From Flavobacterium covae (GTDB lineage Bacteria > Bacteroidota > Bacteroidia > Flavobacteriales > Flavobacteriaceae), in the NCBI GenBank assembly GCA_019565575.1, contig CP067379.1, positions 2,852,001 to 2,916,000 on the forward strand: 64,000 nt of DNA, in the 5' to 3' direction. The translations under genes and the position numbers were made by a program. Every line of letters begins with the position of its first letter. The first letter of the stretch is position 1. The notes beneath the pieces are model-generated. The model did not search any database and had not been told where the DNA came from. It saw only the letters and a list, made by a program, of their open reading frames with translations. Shown in pieces: positions 1 through 7,920 of the stretch.

Positions 1-65
1 TCATTTGGGGCGCAACTGCTATGATGATGAGCGAACTTAAAGATACTATAAAAAAAGTCTTGTAA
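1..65 (+). CDS. C-terminal end of an upstream gene, possibly NUDIX CoA pyrophosphatase
   Basis: An open frame enters from the left edge and stops at 63-65. The visible tail reads IWGATAMMMSELKDTIKKVL. The WGATA-M-SEL pattern resembles the C-terminus of flavobacterial NUDIX hydrolases of the CoA pyrophosphatase type, which often precede a PlsC-like gene, as here. That identification is from memory of the family and rests on 20 residues, so it is tentative. The NUDIX box itself would lie outside the window. Confidence 0.4.
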   Translation, partial: IWGATAMMMSELKDTIKKVL

Positions 66-76
66 TTTTTTTTTCA

Positions 77-84
77 TACATTTG
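77..84 (+). promoter_or_regulatory. Putative Bacteroidota -7 box for the acyltransferase gene
   Basis: TACATTTG matches the Bacteroidota -7 consensus TAnnTTTG, 21 bases before the acyltransferase start. It lies just after the stop of the preceding gene, so the acyltransferase may have its own promoter. No convincing -33 element at normal spacing is visible. Confidence 0.45.
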
Positions 85-104
85 CCAGCTCCAAATTAAA
101 AAAT

Positions 105-923
105 ATGGGACTATTTAAACGAAATCCTTTCGGACATATACTACTTATAAAAAGATGGATCATTATTCTATTTGGAATTTGTACTCATCGTAGATACCGA
201 GGATTTAACCAACTTAACATTGAGGGATCGGAAATCATACGTAATTTACCTAATACGAATGTATTATTTATATCTAATCATCAAACTTATTTTGCTGATG
301 TAGTAGCCATGTTTCATGTTTTTAATGCAAGCCTAAAAGGTCGTGAAAATAATATTAAAAATATTGGTTACTTATGGAAACCTAAGTTAAATCTTTATTA
401 TATAGGAGCTAAAGAAACACTTGATGCTAATTTACTTACTAAAATTATGTCTTATGTAGGTGCCATATCTGTTGAAAGAACATGGAGAGCGGGTGGTAAA
501 GATTTAGAAAAACACGAACAAAAACAAGTTAATCTATCTGATTTTAGAAATATTGAAATTGCTTTAAATGATGGTTGGGTAATTACGTTTCCACAAGGTA
601 CTACTAAATCCTTTAAACCTGTAAGAAAAGGAACTGCCCATATTATAAAAGAATATAAACCTATTGTTGTACCTATTGTAATAGATGGTTTTAGAAGATC
701 TTTTGATAAAAAGGGACTTATTACTAAGAAAAAAGGTATTTTACAAAGTTTTACAGTTAAAGAACCTCTACAAATAGATTATGACAACGAGTCTATTGAA
801 TCTATTGTAGAAAAGATTGAATTTGCAATAGAACAGCATCCTTCTTTTTTAAAGGTCTTATCTGTAGAAGAAATTAGAGAACAGGAAGAACTAAATAAGC
901 TACGAAAATGGCATATTGATTAA
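105..923 (+). CDS. Lysophospholipid acyltransferase (PlsC/LPLAT family)
   Basis: A 272-residue acyltransferase that probably transfers an acyl chain to lysophosphatidate or a related lysolipid at the inner membrane. A hydrophobic segment (residues about 11-25) is followed by the catalytic block SNHQTYFAD (His59 to Asp65). This is a slightly longer spacing than the usual HX4D motif. The substrate-binding block FPQGTTKSFKPVRKGTAH follows in the middle of the protein. Length and motif order fit the PlsC family as found in flavobacteria. The gene is intact, starts with ATG, and is preceded by a -7 box. It could equally be an acyltransferase for ornithine- or glycine-lipids; the sequence alone does not settle the acceptor. 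Confidence 0.85.
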   Translation: MGLFKRNPFGHILLIKRWIIILFGICTHRRYRGFNQLNIEGSEIIRNLPNTNVLFISNHQTYFADVVAMFHVFNASLKGRENNIKNIGYLWKPKLNLYYIGAKETLDANLLTKIMSYVGAISVERTWRAGGKDLEKHEQKQVNLSDFRNIEIALNDGWVITFPQGTTKSFKPVRKGTAHIIKEYKPIVVPIVIDGFRRSFDKKGLITKKKGILQSFTVKEPLQIDYDNESIESIVEKIEFAIEQHPSFLKVLSVEEIREQEELNKLRKWHID

Positions 924-961
924 AAAAACAGGGTACTAAAGTAAATTAACTTATTTTAATA

Positions 962-986
962 TTTTTTAGGCACTATCCTAAAAAGT
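962..986 (+). terminator. Possible short terminator after the acyltransferase
   Basis: TTTTTTAGG and CCTAAAAAG form a 9-bp stem around the loop CACTAT, shortly after the acyltransferase stop. A U-tract after the stem is lacking on the plus strand. On the minus strand the stem would run into T-rich sequence. This is weak evidence. Confidence 0.3.
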
Positions 987-1021
987 GTGTAAGTTATAAT
1001 AATGGGGTTTAACTTTTAATT

Positions 1022-1410
1022 AAAGTTGATCCCTTTTTTTAGTTTTTCAATTAATGATGACTCCATTTTGAGCATCATATCGTACAGGTGGATTTTCTAT
1101 GATCTCATTTTTTTTAATTCATCCCCTCTCATGTTTTCTAAAAACGATTTGAGTTCTTCTCCTGACAGATTAATAGTTTTATCATTTATCATAAGCTTAA
1201 TACTTTTTCCTTTTACTGTCAAGTTATTACCTTTGGTAATAATTCCTTGAGATTTTTTTAAATACCCCATACAGTACTGGCTTTATTGGTTGGAGTTGTT
1301 ATAAACTGTACTCTATCTATTTTTCGCTCAATAGTTTTTTGTGTATTAAGAATTTGAATTTCTTGAATCCTTTTTCTTGAATCCTTTTTCTTGAATCTTT
1401 TTAACTTCTT
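1022..1410 (-). pseudogene. Remnant of a TonB-dependent outer-membrane receptor (plug region)
   Basis: Read on the minus strand through several frame changes, this stretch encodes pieces typical of the plug region of TonB-dependent beta-barrel receptors. In order they are QILNTQKTIERKIDRVQF, then KGNNLTVKGKSIKLMINDK, INLSGEELKSFLENMRGDEL and EIIENPPVRYDAQNGVIIN. The last piece matches the family pattern IE-IE-NPPA-YDA-GN. Neither the N-terminal carboxypeptidase-like domain nor the beta-barrel is present, and stops follow directly after the plug piece. Frame changes lie near 1257 (short T run) and 1109 (A run). Some indels may be sequencing errors like others in this window, but the missing ends show a genuine fragment. 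A plus-strand frame at 1026-1250 is only its shadow. Confidence 0.7.
1362..1403. repeat. Three tandem copies of a 14-bp unit
   Basis: CTTGAATCCTTTTT occurs at 1362-1375 and 1376-1389, with a one-base variant at 1390-1403. It lies at the upstream end of the TonB-receptor remnant. A 14-bp unit shifts the frame, so it probably expanded after the gene had lost function. Confidence 0.8.
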
Positions 1411-1554
1411 TACTGACTAATTTCCAATTTAGAAATAGAAATAATAAAACAACTGAATGACGTATATTTTTTTATTCAAAATTGCGCAAACACTAGGTTA
1501 TCGTAGGTTAAGAGTTAGTTAATCAAAAGTTAATGATAGGTATTTTATAAAAAA

Positions 1555-1647
1555 GGGTGTCTTAATTTGTAACATTTTCTAATGGCAATTTGGATTTAAT
1601 TGTTGAAAAAACAAACTACACATTAAAATATTACTTTTCGGACACCC
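1555..1647. repeat. Dispersed inverted-repeat element, subfamily B
   Basis: A 93-bp element with arms GGGTGTCTTAA and TTTTCGGACACCC. The right inner part (TTGAAAAAACAAACTA, near 1603-1618) is shared in altered form with the element at 11842-11976. It sits between the TonB-receptor remnant and the 3' end of the flotillin-like gene. It resembles a small non-autonomous element and could also act as a terminator hairpin. Confidence 0.55.
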
Positions 1648-1695
1648 AGTTGTTAGTCATTATTAAACAGTAACAAATAAATGATAAAAAAATCG

Positions 1696-3597
1696 TTATT
1701 CTTTTTTAGAGTCGTTAGATGTGTTCATAAGTTCCATTAATTTCATACCTAATAGACCACTAATACCTCCATCCGTTCCATTTGAACCTGAAATTAGTAC
1801 TTCAGGAATTACTTTAATATTTCCTTTACCAATTTCTTCTGTAATTTTATATTTAGTAAAATTATCGCCACCCATTGCGGAAACTTGTAATTGATATGAT
1901 TCTGCTGTTGATTTACCAATAGCCATAATTTTTTCAGCTTCGGCTAGACCTGTTTTTGATATTTTTTCAGCTTCTGCACTTGCATTTAATTTAGTTGCTT
2001 CTGCTTGAGCAGCAGCCTTTGCCTTAGTAGCCTCAGCCTCGGCAATAGCTCTCATTTTAGTAGCCTCAGCTTCTGCATTAACATTTAATTTTAAACTAGC
2101 AGCATCTCCTTCTGCTTTTTTAACAGTAGCATCCGCTGTACGCTGTGCTATTTCTACGCTTTGAGCTGCTCGAACAATTTCTTTTTGCATATCTGCAATG
2201 GCTGTTTCTTTTTCAACTCCTTGACGTTGTTCTTGTGCCATTTTTTGCGTTTGATATGTTTTTTGTTCTTCTTCTGCTATTTTTCTATCCGTTAATGTTT
2301 TCATTAATGATTCAGGAGGTATAATATCTCCAATTAAGGTATCAACTGCGTTTACATTATATTCATCTAAAACGGTTTTAATGTGTACTTTTGCTGATTC
2401 CTGACGCTCTTTACGTGTACTTAAGAATGATATTACATCACTATCTTGTGCTGAATTACGAAAATAGTTTCCTATTGTTGGTTCTAACACTTGAGAAACT
2501 AAATTAGTCATACTACCAAAGCGGGCAATAACTTTAGGTGCTTCATTTGCAGGAACGTGAATAATTTGAGATACATCTAGATTAAACGGGAATCCATCCT
2601 TTGAACGAACCGTAATAGTTGATAAATTTTTGTCTAAATCATGTGATTCACTACGTGCATTTGCCCAATTTAAAACCAAATTCGTTGTAGGAACTAATTC
2701 TAATTTAGTGGTATATTTATTTAACGCGTACTTACCAGGTCCTAGCGGTTCCATCCATACACCTCTTTGTCCTTTAGAAACAATATTACCGTGTTTAAAA
2801 GTTTCTCCTGTTACATCTTGTCCATCTTCTCCTATATAAGAAATCACTACTCCTACATGCCCAATTGGAACATCAGTCATAGGATTTTGTTCTATTTGTA
2901 TTGCCCAAGGGTTTATATAATAAGAACCTGCTAACATTACTTGCGGTTGCAAACCACGATTTCCACCTTGATCTAAAAAACGATCAAAATTTTGAAAATT
3001 ATTATGCCCATCAGCAAATTTTCCAGCAATTTGGCCATGAGGTATAGGCTCTCCATCAAGTGCTGTTACAATCCCAACCATGTTTTCAAAAATCTTAATT
3101 TGGTCTACGATAACGATCTCAAATAAATAGGTATTAATACGATACGATCCACTCGTAATAAAGGCTGTTTGACGACCTTTTTGTCCTCCTCTATCCAAAA
3201 AGCCTGTAGCATCTTGATAATTATCACATTCTACTCTGCGTGCTAAAATTCTACCTGTAGGAATTTCTTTTCCATCTTTGCTTAATATTAAACCTATTTT
3301 TCCTTCTGGAATAATCGTAAATGCGGTCATATCTACTGAATATTGCCAGATCCACATCCCCCAATACAATCCTGGAGCCAATGTTTGTGCCTGAAAACCA
3401 GCTTCTCCCTTTGTTGCTATAATTCTACCATCTGGCAACGATTTATCTGTCCCAAACAATACAAATTTTTTGGTTACTAAACCTATTTTGTCCTCAGGTA
3501 CGATGACCATTCCAAAAAAAACTCTTAAAACAAATTTGTAAAATACAACAGTTAATACCAATGGTAATAACCACCATAATGAAATAATTGATGTCAT
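1696..3597 (-). CDS. Flotillin-like SPFH/band 7 membrane-scaffold protein with repeated N-terminal units
   Basis: A 633-residue protein. Residues 5-32 are hydrophobic (one or two membrane passes). Four related units of about 65 residues follow, starting near residues 37 (KIGLV), 100 (KIGLI), 173 (MVGIV) and 247 (HVGVV). Units 2 and 3 share the pattern GRI or GQI, then FLD-GG--G, then GSY-IN. An SPFH/band 7 region spans about 310-440. It is followed by a long Ala/Glu/Lys coiled coil (about 440-580) rich in AEAEATK repeats, as in flotillins. Family members organise membrane domains or act as scaffolds for membrane proteases; no specific partner is visible here. The gene is intact and diverges from the MarR unit. 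No NfeD-type partner gene lies next to it. Confidence 0.85.
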   Translation of the reverse strand: MTSIISLWWLLPLVLTVVFYKFVLRVFFGMVIVPEDKIGLVTKKFVLFGTDKSLPDGRIIATKGEAGFQAQTLAPGLYWGMWIWQYSVDMTAFTIIPEGKIGLILSKDGKEIPTGRILARRVECDNYQDATGFLDRGGQKGRQTAFITSGSYRINTYLFEIVIVDQIKIFENMVGIVTALDGEPIPHGQIAGKFADGHNNFQNFDRFLDQGGNRGLQPQVMLAGSYYINPWAIQIEQNPMTDVPIGHVGVVISYIGEDGQDVTGETFKHGNIVSKGQRGVWMEPLGPGKYALNKYTTKLELVPTTNLVLNWANARSESHDLDKNLSTITVRSKDGFPFNLDVSQIIHVPANEAPKVIARFGSMTNLVSQVLEPTIGNYFRNSAQDSDVISFLSTRKERQESAKVHIKTVLDEYNVNAVDTLIGDIIPPESLMKTLTDRKIAEEEQKTYQTQKMAQEQRQGVEKETAIADMQKEIVRAAQSVEIAQRTADATVKKAEGDAASLKLNVNAEAEATKMRAIAEAEATKAKAAAQAEATKLNASAEAEKISKTGLAEAEKIMAIGKSTAESYQLQVSAMGGDNFTKYKITEEIGKGNIKVIPEVLISGSNGTDGGISGLLGMKLMELMNTSNDSKKE

Positions 3598-4036
3598 AAT
3601 AAAACAATTAATTAGTTTGAATAAAATATTTCTAATAAAATTTAACCAAATGAAATAGGGGTTTATTTTTCGATTTATTACAAATAGGAATTCTTACTGC
3701 AGTAAAATTTAGAAATCTATTTTTAATTTAGTAACACCTTAGTGCCATTCTTACATTGATTAAATTTAAATACCTTAATTATACGTTTGTTGAAAAAAAA
3801 AGTTACACAAAATTGCAAAAACATTTTATATAAAAACAAATATCGAAATGACTCTCTAAAAAATAGTCATTTAAAATCTAGTTTATCTCTTCAACAACAA
3901 AAGCAATCACATTATCAATGTTATATAATTTTCTTCATCTATTCATTTCATTTGAGCTTACTTTTAATAAAAATAAAAAGATAGCTTTTAGAATTTCTTT
4001 TTATTATTACATAAAATAAATTAACATTTTTTTACC
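3598..4036. other. AT-rich divergent intergenic region
   Basis: About 440 bases separate the flotillin-like gene (leftward) from the MarR unit (rightward). Both promoters should lie here. A 65-codon plus-strand frame at 3787-3984 is Lys/Asn/Ser-rich without family resemblance and is not called. The 15-mer AATCACATTATCAAT near 3904 recurs near 56614 and may be a repeat fragment. Confidence 0.6.
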
Positions 4037-4060
4037 AAACATTTGTATATACAAATGTTT
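4037..4060. promoter_or_regulatory. Perfect 24-bp palindrome, candidate MarR operator
   Basis: AAACATTTGTAT is directly followed by its exact reverse complement ATACAAATGTTT. The palindrome lies 8 bases upstream of the -7 box of the MarR-family gene, in the position expected to block RNA polymerase. MarR regulators are dimers that commonly bind palindromes at their own promoter. Autoregulation of the MarR-nitroreductase-YceI unit is therefore a reasonable inference. Confidence 0.7.
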
Positions 4061-4068
4061 ATTTTTTT

Positions 4069-4076
4069 TACATTTG
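4069..4076 (+). promoter_or_regulatory. Bacteroidota -7 box that decides the MarR start
   Basis: TACATTTG matches TAnnTTTG. Transcription would begin around 4082, so the in-frame TTG-type start at 4074 cannot be used. The ATG at 4098 is the better start for the MarR gene. Confidence 0.6.
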
Positions 4077-4097
4077 CTGTATCAAATTTCTATAGAA

Positions 4098-4550
4098 ATG
4101 AAAATAGAAGAAGAAATTAAAAGTACAGTTACCTTATCGCTAGCAAAAAGGGTACTTCTAAATCTTACGTTCACACGAAATGTTGTTGGAGATAAATTTT
4201 TAGAAATATTAAAACCTCATGACTTATCAAGTGAACAATATAATGTATTAAGAATTTTAAGAGGACAAAAAGGCAAACCTGCTAATATGGCATGTATACA
4301 AGAACGTATGTTGGCCAAAACTAGTAACACTACCCGATTGGTTGACAAATTATTAATAAAAGAACTAGTCGTTCGAAAAGTTTGTCCTGAGAACAAAAGA
4401 AAAATGGAAATTACAATTACAGAAAGAGGATTAGAAGTATTAGAGGCCTTGGATCCTTTAGTATTAGCACACGAAAATGAGTTTGCTAATAAGTTAACAC
4501 CTGCTGAATTAGAAATTTTCAATGAATTATTAGAAAAATACAGAAGTTAA
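4098..4550 (+). CDS. MarR-family winged-helix transcriptional regulator
   Basis: About 150 residues, starting MKIEEEIKSTV. The middle carries the winged-helix core: EQYNVLRILRGQKGKPANM, then RMLAKTSNTTRLVDKLL, the recognition-helix region of MarR proteins. It continues with R---PENKRKMEITITERG, the wing. The C-terminal helix (LTPAELEIFNELLEKYRS) fits the dimerisation region. It probably represses its own unit from the palindrome at 4037-4060 and responds to a small aromatic or oxidative ligand. That response is inferred from the family and from the nitroreductase and YceI genes that follow 3 and 648 bases later. The start was chosen because the upstream start overlaps the -7 box. Confidence 0.88.
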   Translation: MKIEEEIKSTVTLSLAKRVLLNLTFTRNVVGDKFLEILKPHDLSSEQYNVLRILRGQKGKPANMACIQERMLAKTSNTTRLVDKLLIKELVVRKVCPENKRKMEITITERGLEVLEALDPLVLAHENEFANKLTPAELEIFNELLEKYRS

Positions 4551-4553
4551 ATA

Positions 4554-5185
4554 ATGAGTAAATTTATTGAATACCAAAATTGGCGATATGCCACCAAAAA
4601 ATTCGATTCTTCTAAAAAGTTAGTGAATCGGATCTAAATATACTAAAAGAAGCTATTCGATTAAGTACTTCTTCTTATGGGCTTCAACCCTATAAAGTAC
4701 TAATTATTGATAATCCAGAGATTCGTGAACGATTAAAACCTGCTTCTTGGAATCAGTCCCAAATAACAGATGCTTCTCATCTATTTGTTTTTGCAAACTA
4801 TAGTCATTTAGATGAAACTACTATTGATGATTTTATAAAAAGAGTGAGTTTTGTTAGAGAAGTACCACAAGAACATTTAACTGGTTATAGTGCATTTATG
4901 AAAAGTAAAATTTTAGAACTAAGCACTAAAGAACAAAATATATGGACTTCTAAACAAACTTATTTAGCACTTGGTAATTTGTTAAATGCTGCTGCTGAAC
5001 TAAAAATAGATGTAACTCCTATGGAAGGTTTTGAAGCCGAAAAGTACAATGAAATACTAAATCTAAATTCTCAAAATTTAAATGCCTCTTTAGTAGCTAC
5101 TATAGGTTATAGACATGAGGAAGATCTTACTCAACATGATAAAAAAGTAAGAAAATCAAACGAAGAATTATTTATTAATATCTAA
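4554..5185 (+). CDS. Nitroreductase-family NAD(P)H-dependent oxidoreductase (one frameshift)
   Basis: The restored protein is 210 residues, beginning MSKFIEYQNWRYATKKFD. It is an FMN-dependent nitroreductase of the NfsB/YdgI type, reducing nitro- or quinone compounds with NAD(P)H. The N-terminal RYATKKFD motif and LSTSSYGLQPYKVLII (FMN binding) are typical. So is the C-terminal LNASLVATIGYR segment. The frame breaks at the A run 4614-4618; one extra A gives SKKVSESDLN and a continuous protein. This matches the window-wide pattern of lost A/T bases and is probably not real decay. It lies 3 bases after the MarR gene and 13 bases before the YceI gene, consistent with one transcription unit. Confidence 0.85.
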
Positions 5186-5198
5186 CACTACATAAAAA

Positions 5199-5765
5199 AT
5201 GAAAATTTTAAAATCTTTTGCTTTAGCAATACTCGTAACTTTAGGGGGCCTAACTGCCACTGCTCAAACTTCAAAAAAAGTAGACGCATCAAAAAGTAAA
5301 GTTTTATGGTTGGCAAAAAAATTTGGTGGTCAACACGATGGAGATATAAAACTAAAAGAAGGTCAATTAATTTTTAATGGAAAAGAATTAAAAGGCGGAA
5401 ATTTTACAGTAGATATGACTACTATTAATACTTTGGATTTACAAGGTGAATGGAAAAACAAATTAGATGTACATCTTAAAGATGGTGACTTTTTTGCTGT
5501 AGATAAATTTCCTACCTCAACTTTAGTATTCAAAAAAATTGGTAAAAAGTCTACAAACACTTATAGTATAGAAGCTGATTTAACTATAAAAGGAATTACA
5601 AATCCTATAAAATTTGATCTAGTAACTAATAAAAATGTTGCAAATGCTACCCTAATGGTAGACCGAACTAAATACGATGTAAAATATGCTTCTAAAAACT
5701 TTGGCGCCCTAGCAGACAAAGCTATTGATGATGAATTTGAATTAAAAGTTCAATTAAAATACTAA
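5199..5765 (+). CDS. YceI-family secreted lipid-binding protein
   Basis: 188 residues with a signal peptide (MKILKSFALAILVTLGGLTATAQ, cleaved near residue 22) and one YceI lipocalin-like barrel. Typical stretches are SKVLWLAKKFGGQHDGDIKL, FPTSTLVFKK and the closing DEFELKVQL. YceI proteins bind polyisoprenoid or other amphiphilic molecules in the periplasm; the ligand here is unknown. It is the last gene of the MarR unit and is followed by an inverted-repeat element that may end transcription. The gene is intact. Confidence 0.88.
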   Translation: MKILKSFALAILVTLGGLTATAQTSKKVDASKSKVLWLAKKFGGQHDGDIKLKEGQLIFNGKELKGGNFTVDMTTINTLDLQGEWKNKLDVHLKDGDFFAVDKFPTSTLVFKKIGKKSTNTYSIEADLTIKGITNPIKFDLVTNKNVANATLMVDRTKYDVKYASKNFGALADKAIDDEFELKVQLKY

Positions 5766-5787
5766 ATAAATTTTTAAATCCTAATAA

Positions 5788-5916
5788 AAGAGGCTATCTG
5801 AAAAAAACTCAACATATAATCTGTCATTTAACTAAAGGGAGAAATCATATTATAAACACTATGTAATTCCCCCTTTAGTCAAAATAACAAGATTTTGAAC
5901 TTTTCGGATAGCCTTT
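5788..5916. repeat. Dispersed inverted-repeat element, subfamily A
   Basis: About 129 bp between two convergent genes. The outer arms are AAAAGAGGCTATC and GGATAGCCTTTT. A nested inverted repeat (ACTAAAGGG near 5829 and CCCCTTTAGT near 5872) lies inside. The right half (ATGTAATTCCCCCTTTAGTC, then AACAAGATTTTGAAC) is shared with the elements at 7645-7768 and 43830-43922. The outer arms resemble the ends of the IS1182 element at 33962. Confidence 0.7.
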
Positions 5917-5920
5917 TAAA

Positions 5921-7423
5921 TTATTCTAAATCTTCTACATAAAAACTAGATAAGAAAGCAATTGATTTTTCTATATCATAATGTAAAATTCGATCTTCTT
6001 TTACAAGAGGAACTTCTTCTCTATATAACTTTAAGAAACTTTCTAAAAACGTACTAGATTGTAATGGTCGTCTAAATTCAATAGCTTGTGAAGCATTCAT
6101 TAATTCAATAGCTAAAATACGTTCTAGATTTTCCATTATTTTCAAACACTTCGTTGCGGCATTAGCTCCCATAGAAACATGATCTTCTTGCCCATTACTA
6201 GAAACAATACTATCTGTACTGGCTGGTGTTGTTAGTTGTTTGTTTTGACTTACAATACTGGCAGCTGTATACTGTGGAATCATAAATCCAGAGTTCAATC
6301 CTGGATCACTTACTAAAAATGCTGGTAATTCACGTAAACCTGAAATTAATTGATAAGTTCTTCTTTCTGAAATATTTCCTAATTCAGCTAATGCCATACC
6401 TAGAAAATCTAAGGTTAACGCCAGAGGTTGCCCATGAAAATTTCCTCCTGAGATAATTAAATCTTCTTCTGCAAAAATATTCGGGTTATCAGTAACTGAA
6501 TTGATTTCTGTTTTGAAAACTTTTTTTACATAATCAATTGTATCCTTTGACGCTCCGTGTACCTGTGGAATACAACGAAAAGAATAAGGATCTTGTACGT
6601 GTTTTTTGGGTTGTTTAATAATTTGACTTCCATCTAGCAACTCTTGAAAACGTTGTGCGGTTACAATTTGTCCTTTATGTGGACGAACCATGTGAATTAA
6701 ATCATTAAATGGCTCAATTCTACCATCAAAAGCTTCTAATGAAACAGCTCCTATCACATCAGCTAAATAACTATATTTCAACGCTTTTAGCAAGATATAA
6801 CTTCCGTAAGCGCTCATGAATTGTGTACCATTTAATAATGCTAGTCCTTCTTTAGATTGCAGGATAATAGGTTGCCAATTCATTTTTTCAAGTACTTTCA
6901 TAGCTGGTTGACGAAATCCATCTAAATATACTTCTCCTTCTCCTATTAATGGTAAACATAAATGCGCCAATGGTGCTAAATCACCAGAGGCTCCTAATGA
7001 TCCTTGTGTATACACTACAGGAAAAACATCATTATTATAAAAATCTATCAAACGCTCTACTGTTGCTAGTTGTACACCTGAATGTCCATAACTTAAAGAT
7101 TTTACTTTCAACAACAACATAATTTTCACAATCTCTTGTGGTACTTCATCTCCTGTTCCACAAGCGTGTGATTTCATTAAATTTTCTTGAAGTTTTGATA
7201 AATTTTCATTTGAAATTTTCACATCACATAACGAACCGAAGCCAGTGTTTATACCATAAATGGGGTCTTTGTGTTCCACCATTTTCTTATCTAAATATTC
7301 ACGACATTTTACAATGTTTAAGCGTGCTTCTTCTGATAATGCTAATTTTTGATTTTGTGAAATAATTTCTTGTAACGTTTCTAATGAAAATATATCAGAA
7401 GAAATATAATGAGTAGTATCCAT
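5921..7423 (-). CDS. hutH: Histidine ammonia-lyase
   Basis: About 500 residues; it deaminates histidine to urocanate, the first step of histidine degradation. The MIO cofactor triad Ala-Ser-Gly lies at residues 145-147 in GSLGASGDLAPLAHL. Other family blocks are IYGINTGFGSL, QDPYSFRCIPQVHG, NPNIF and GQEDHVSMGANAA. The start is placed at MDTTHYISSD; a longer frame begins 17 codons upstream without family resemblance. A tyrosine or phenylalanine ammonia-lyase cannot be fully excluded, but the residues around the active site read as HutH. No other hut genes are nearby. The gene is intact. Confidence 0.9.
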   Translation of the reverse strand: MDTTHYISSDIFSLETLQEIISQNQKLALSEEARLNIVKCREYLDKKMVEHKDPIYGINTGFGSLCDVKISNENLSKLQENLMKSHACGTGDEVPQEIVKIMLLLKVKSLSYGHSGVQLATVERLIDFYNNDVFPVVYTQGSLGASGDLAPLAHLCLPLIGEGEVYLDGFRQPAMKVLEKMNWQPIILQSKEGLALLNGTQFMSAYGSYILLKALKYSYLADVIGAVSLEAFDGRIEPFNDLIHMVRPHKGQIVTAQRFQELLDGSQIIKQPKKHVQDPYSFRCIPQVHGASKDTIDYVKKVFKTEINSVTDNPNIFAEEDLIISGGNFHGQPLALTLDFLGMALAELGNISERRTYQLISGLRELPAFLVSDPGLNSGFMIPQYTAASIVSQNKQLTTPASTDSIVSSNGQEDHVSMGANAATKCLKIMENLERILAIELMNASQAIEFRRPLQSSTFLESFLKLYREEVPLVKEDRILHYDIEKSIAFLSSFYVEDLE

Positions 7424-7530
7424 CTTTATTCTAAAATTTGTTGCCCAAAATTCCATAAAAAGATCAGAAATCAAAAAGAAGTTTTAGTATTTCAAATAAA
7501 AATTTACACACTAACTGGAAGTTAAGTATG

Positions 7531-7612
7531 TAGTTTTTTCATTTTTAAAACAACTCGAACAAAAGGTTTAGTATATAATTGAAATCATCGTCAGTTCGAG
7601 AGCGAAACGCAT
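7531..7612 (-). repeat. Copy 1 of an 80-bp dispersed repeat
   Basis: The reverse complement of this segment matches 46019-46100 closely. Shared blocks include CTCGAACT-ACGATGATTT, AATTATATACT-AACC and AGTTGTTTTAAAA, then TGAAAAAAC. It lies upstream of hutH in a gene-free stretch. Confidence 0.75.
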
Positions 7613-7644
7613 CGAGAACCAACACTAATTTTTATTGTTTTTGT

Positions 7645-7768
7645 AGGATGTGTCTAAATCAACATACAGTTTGTTACTCCTGCGTAAGGAGGAGTCTCAT
7701 AATCAATATTATGTAATTTCTCTCTTTGGTCAATGACAAGATTCCGAACTTTTTGGATAATCTCAAGG
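7645..7768. repeat. Degenerate inverted-repeat element, subfamily A
   Basis: The outer arms (AGGATGTGTCTAAA and TTTTTGGATAATCTC) are poorly conserved. The inner right half (TATGTAATTTCTCTCTTTGG, then ACAAGATTCCGAACTTTTTGG) clearly matches the elements at 5788-5916 and 43830-43922. It lies between the divergent hutH and gcvT genes, directly next to repeat copy 1 of the other family. Confidence 0.6.
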
Positions 7769-7884
7769 TTTAAAAAATAGTATTATGAGGAAATTTCAAA
7801 GTTTAAATGGTATAGTATAATAAAATAAAACAATTTTCATTTGATTTCAAAGAATAATAACACGAAACTTCTATTTAAAAATAT

Positions 7885-7892
7885 TAATTTTG
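7885..7892 (+). promoter_or_regulatory. Putative -7 box for gcvT
   Basis: TAATTTTG fits TAnnTTTG and lies 28 bases before the gcvT ATG. No glycine-riboswitch structure was recognised in the leader. Confidence 0.45.
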
Positions 7893-7920
7893 CAATCAAT
7901 TTTTTACAAACTACTTTAAA

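Noticed and set aside
3787-3984. 65-codon plus-strand open frame upstream of the MarR unit
   Set aside because: Low-complexity Lys/Asn/Ser composition, no family resemblance, no promoter or ribosome-site support, and it lies in the divergent promoter region.
7475-7920. Glycine riboswitch upstream of gcvT
   Set aside because: The leader contains repeat elements and a simple -7 box; no conserved riboswitch core could be found by eye.
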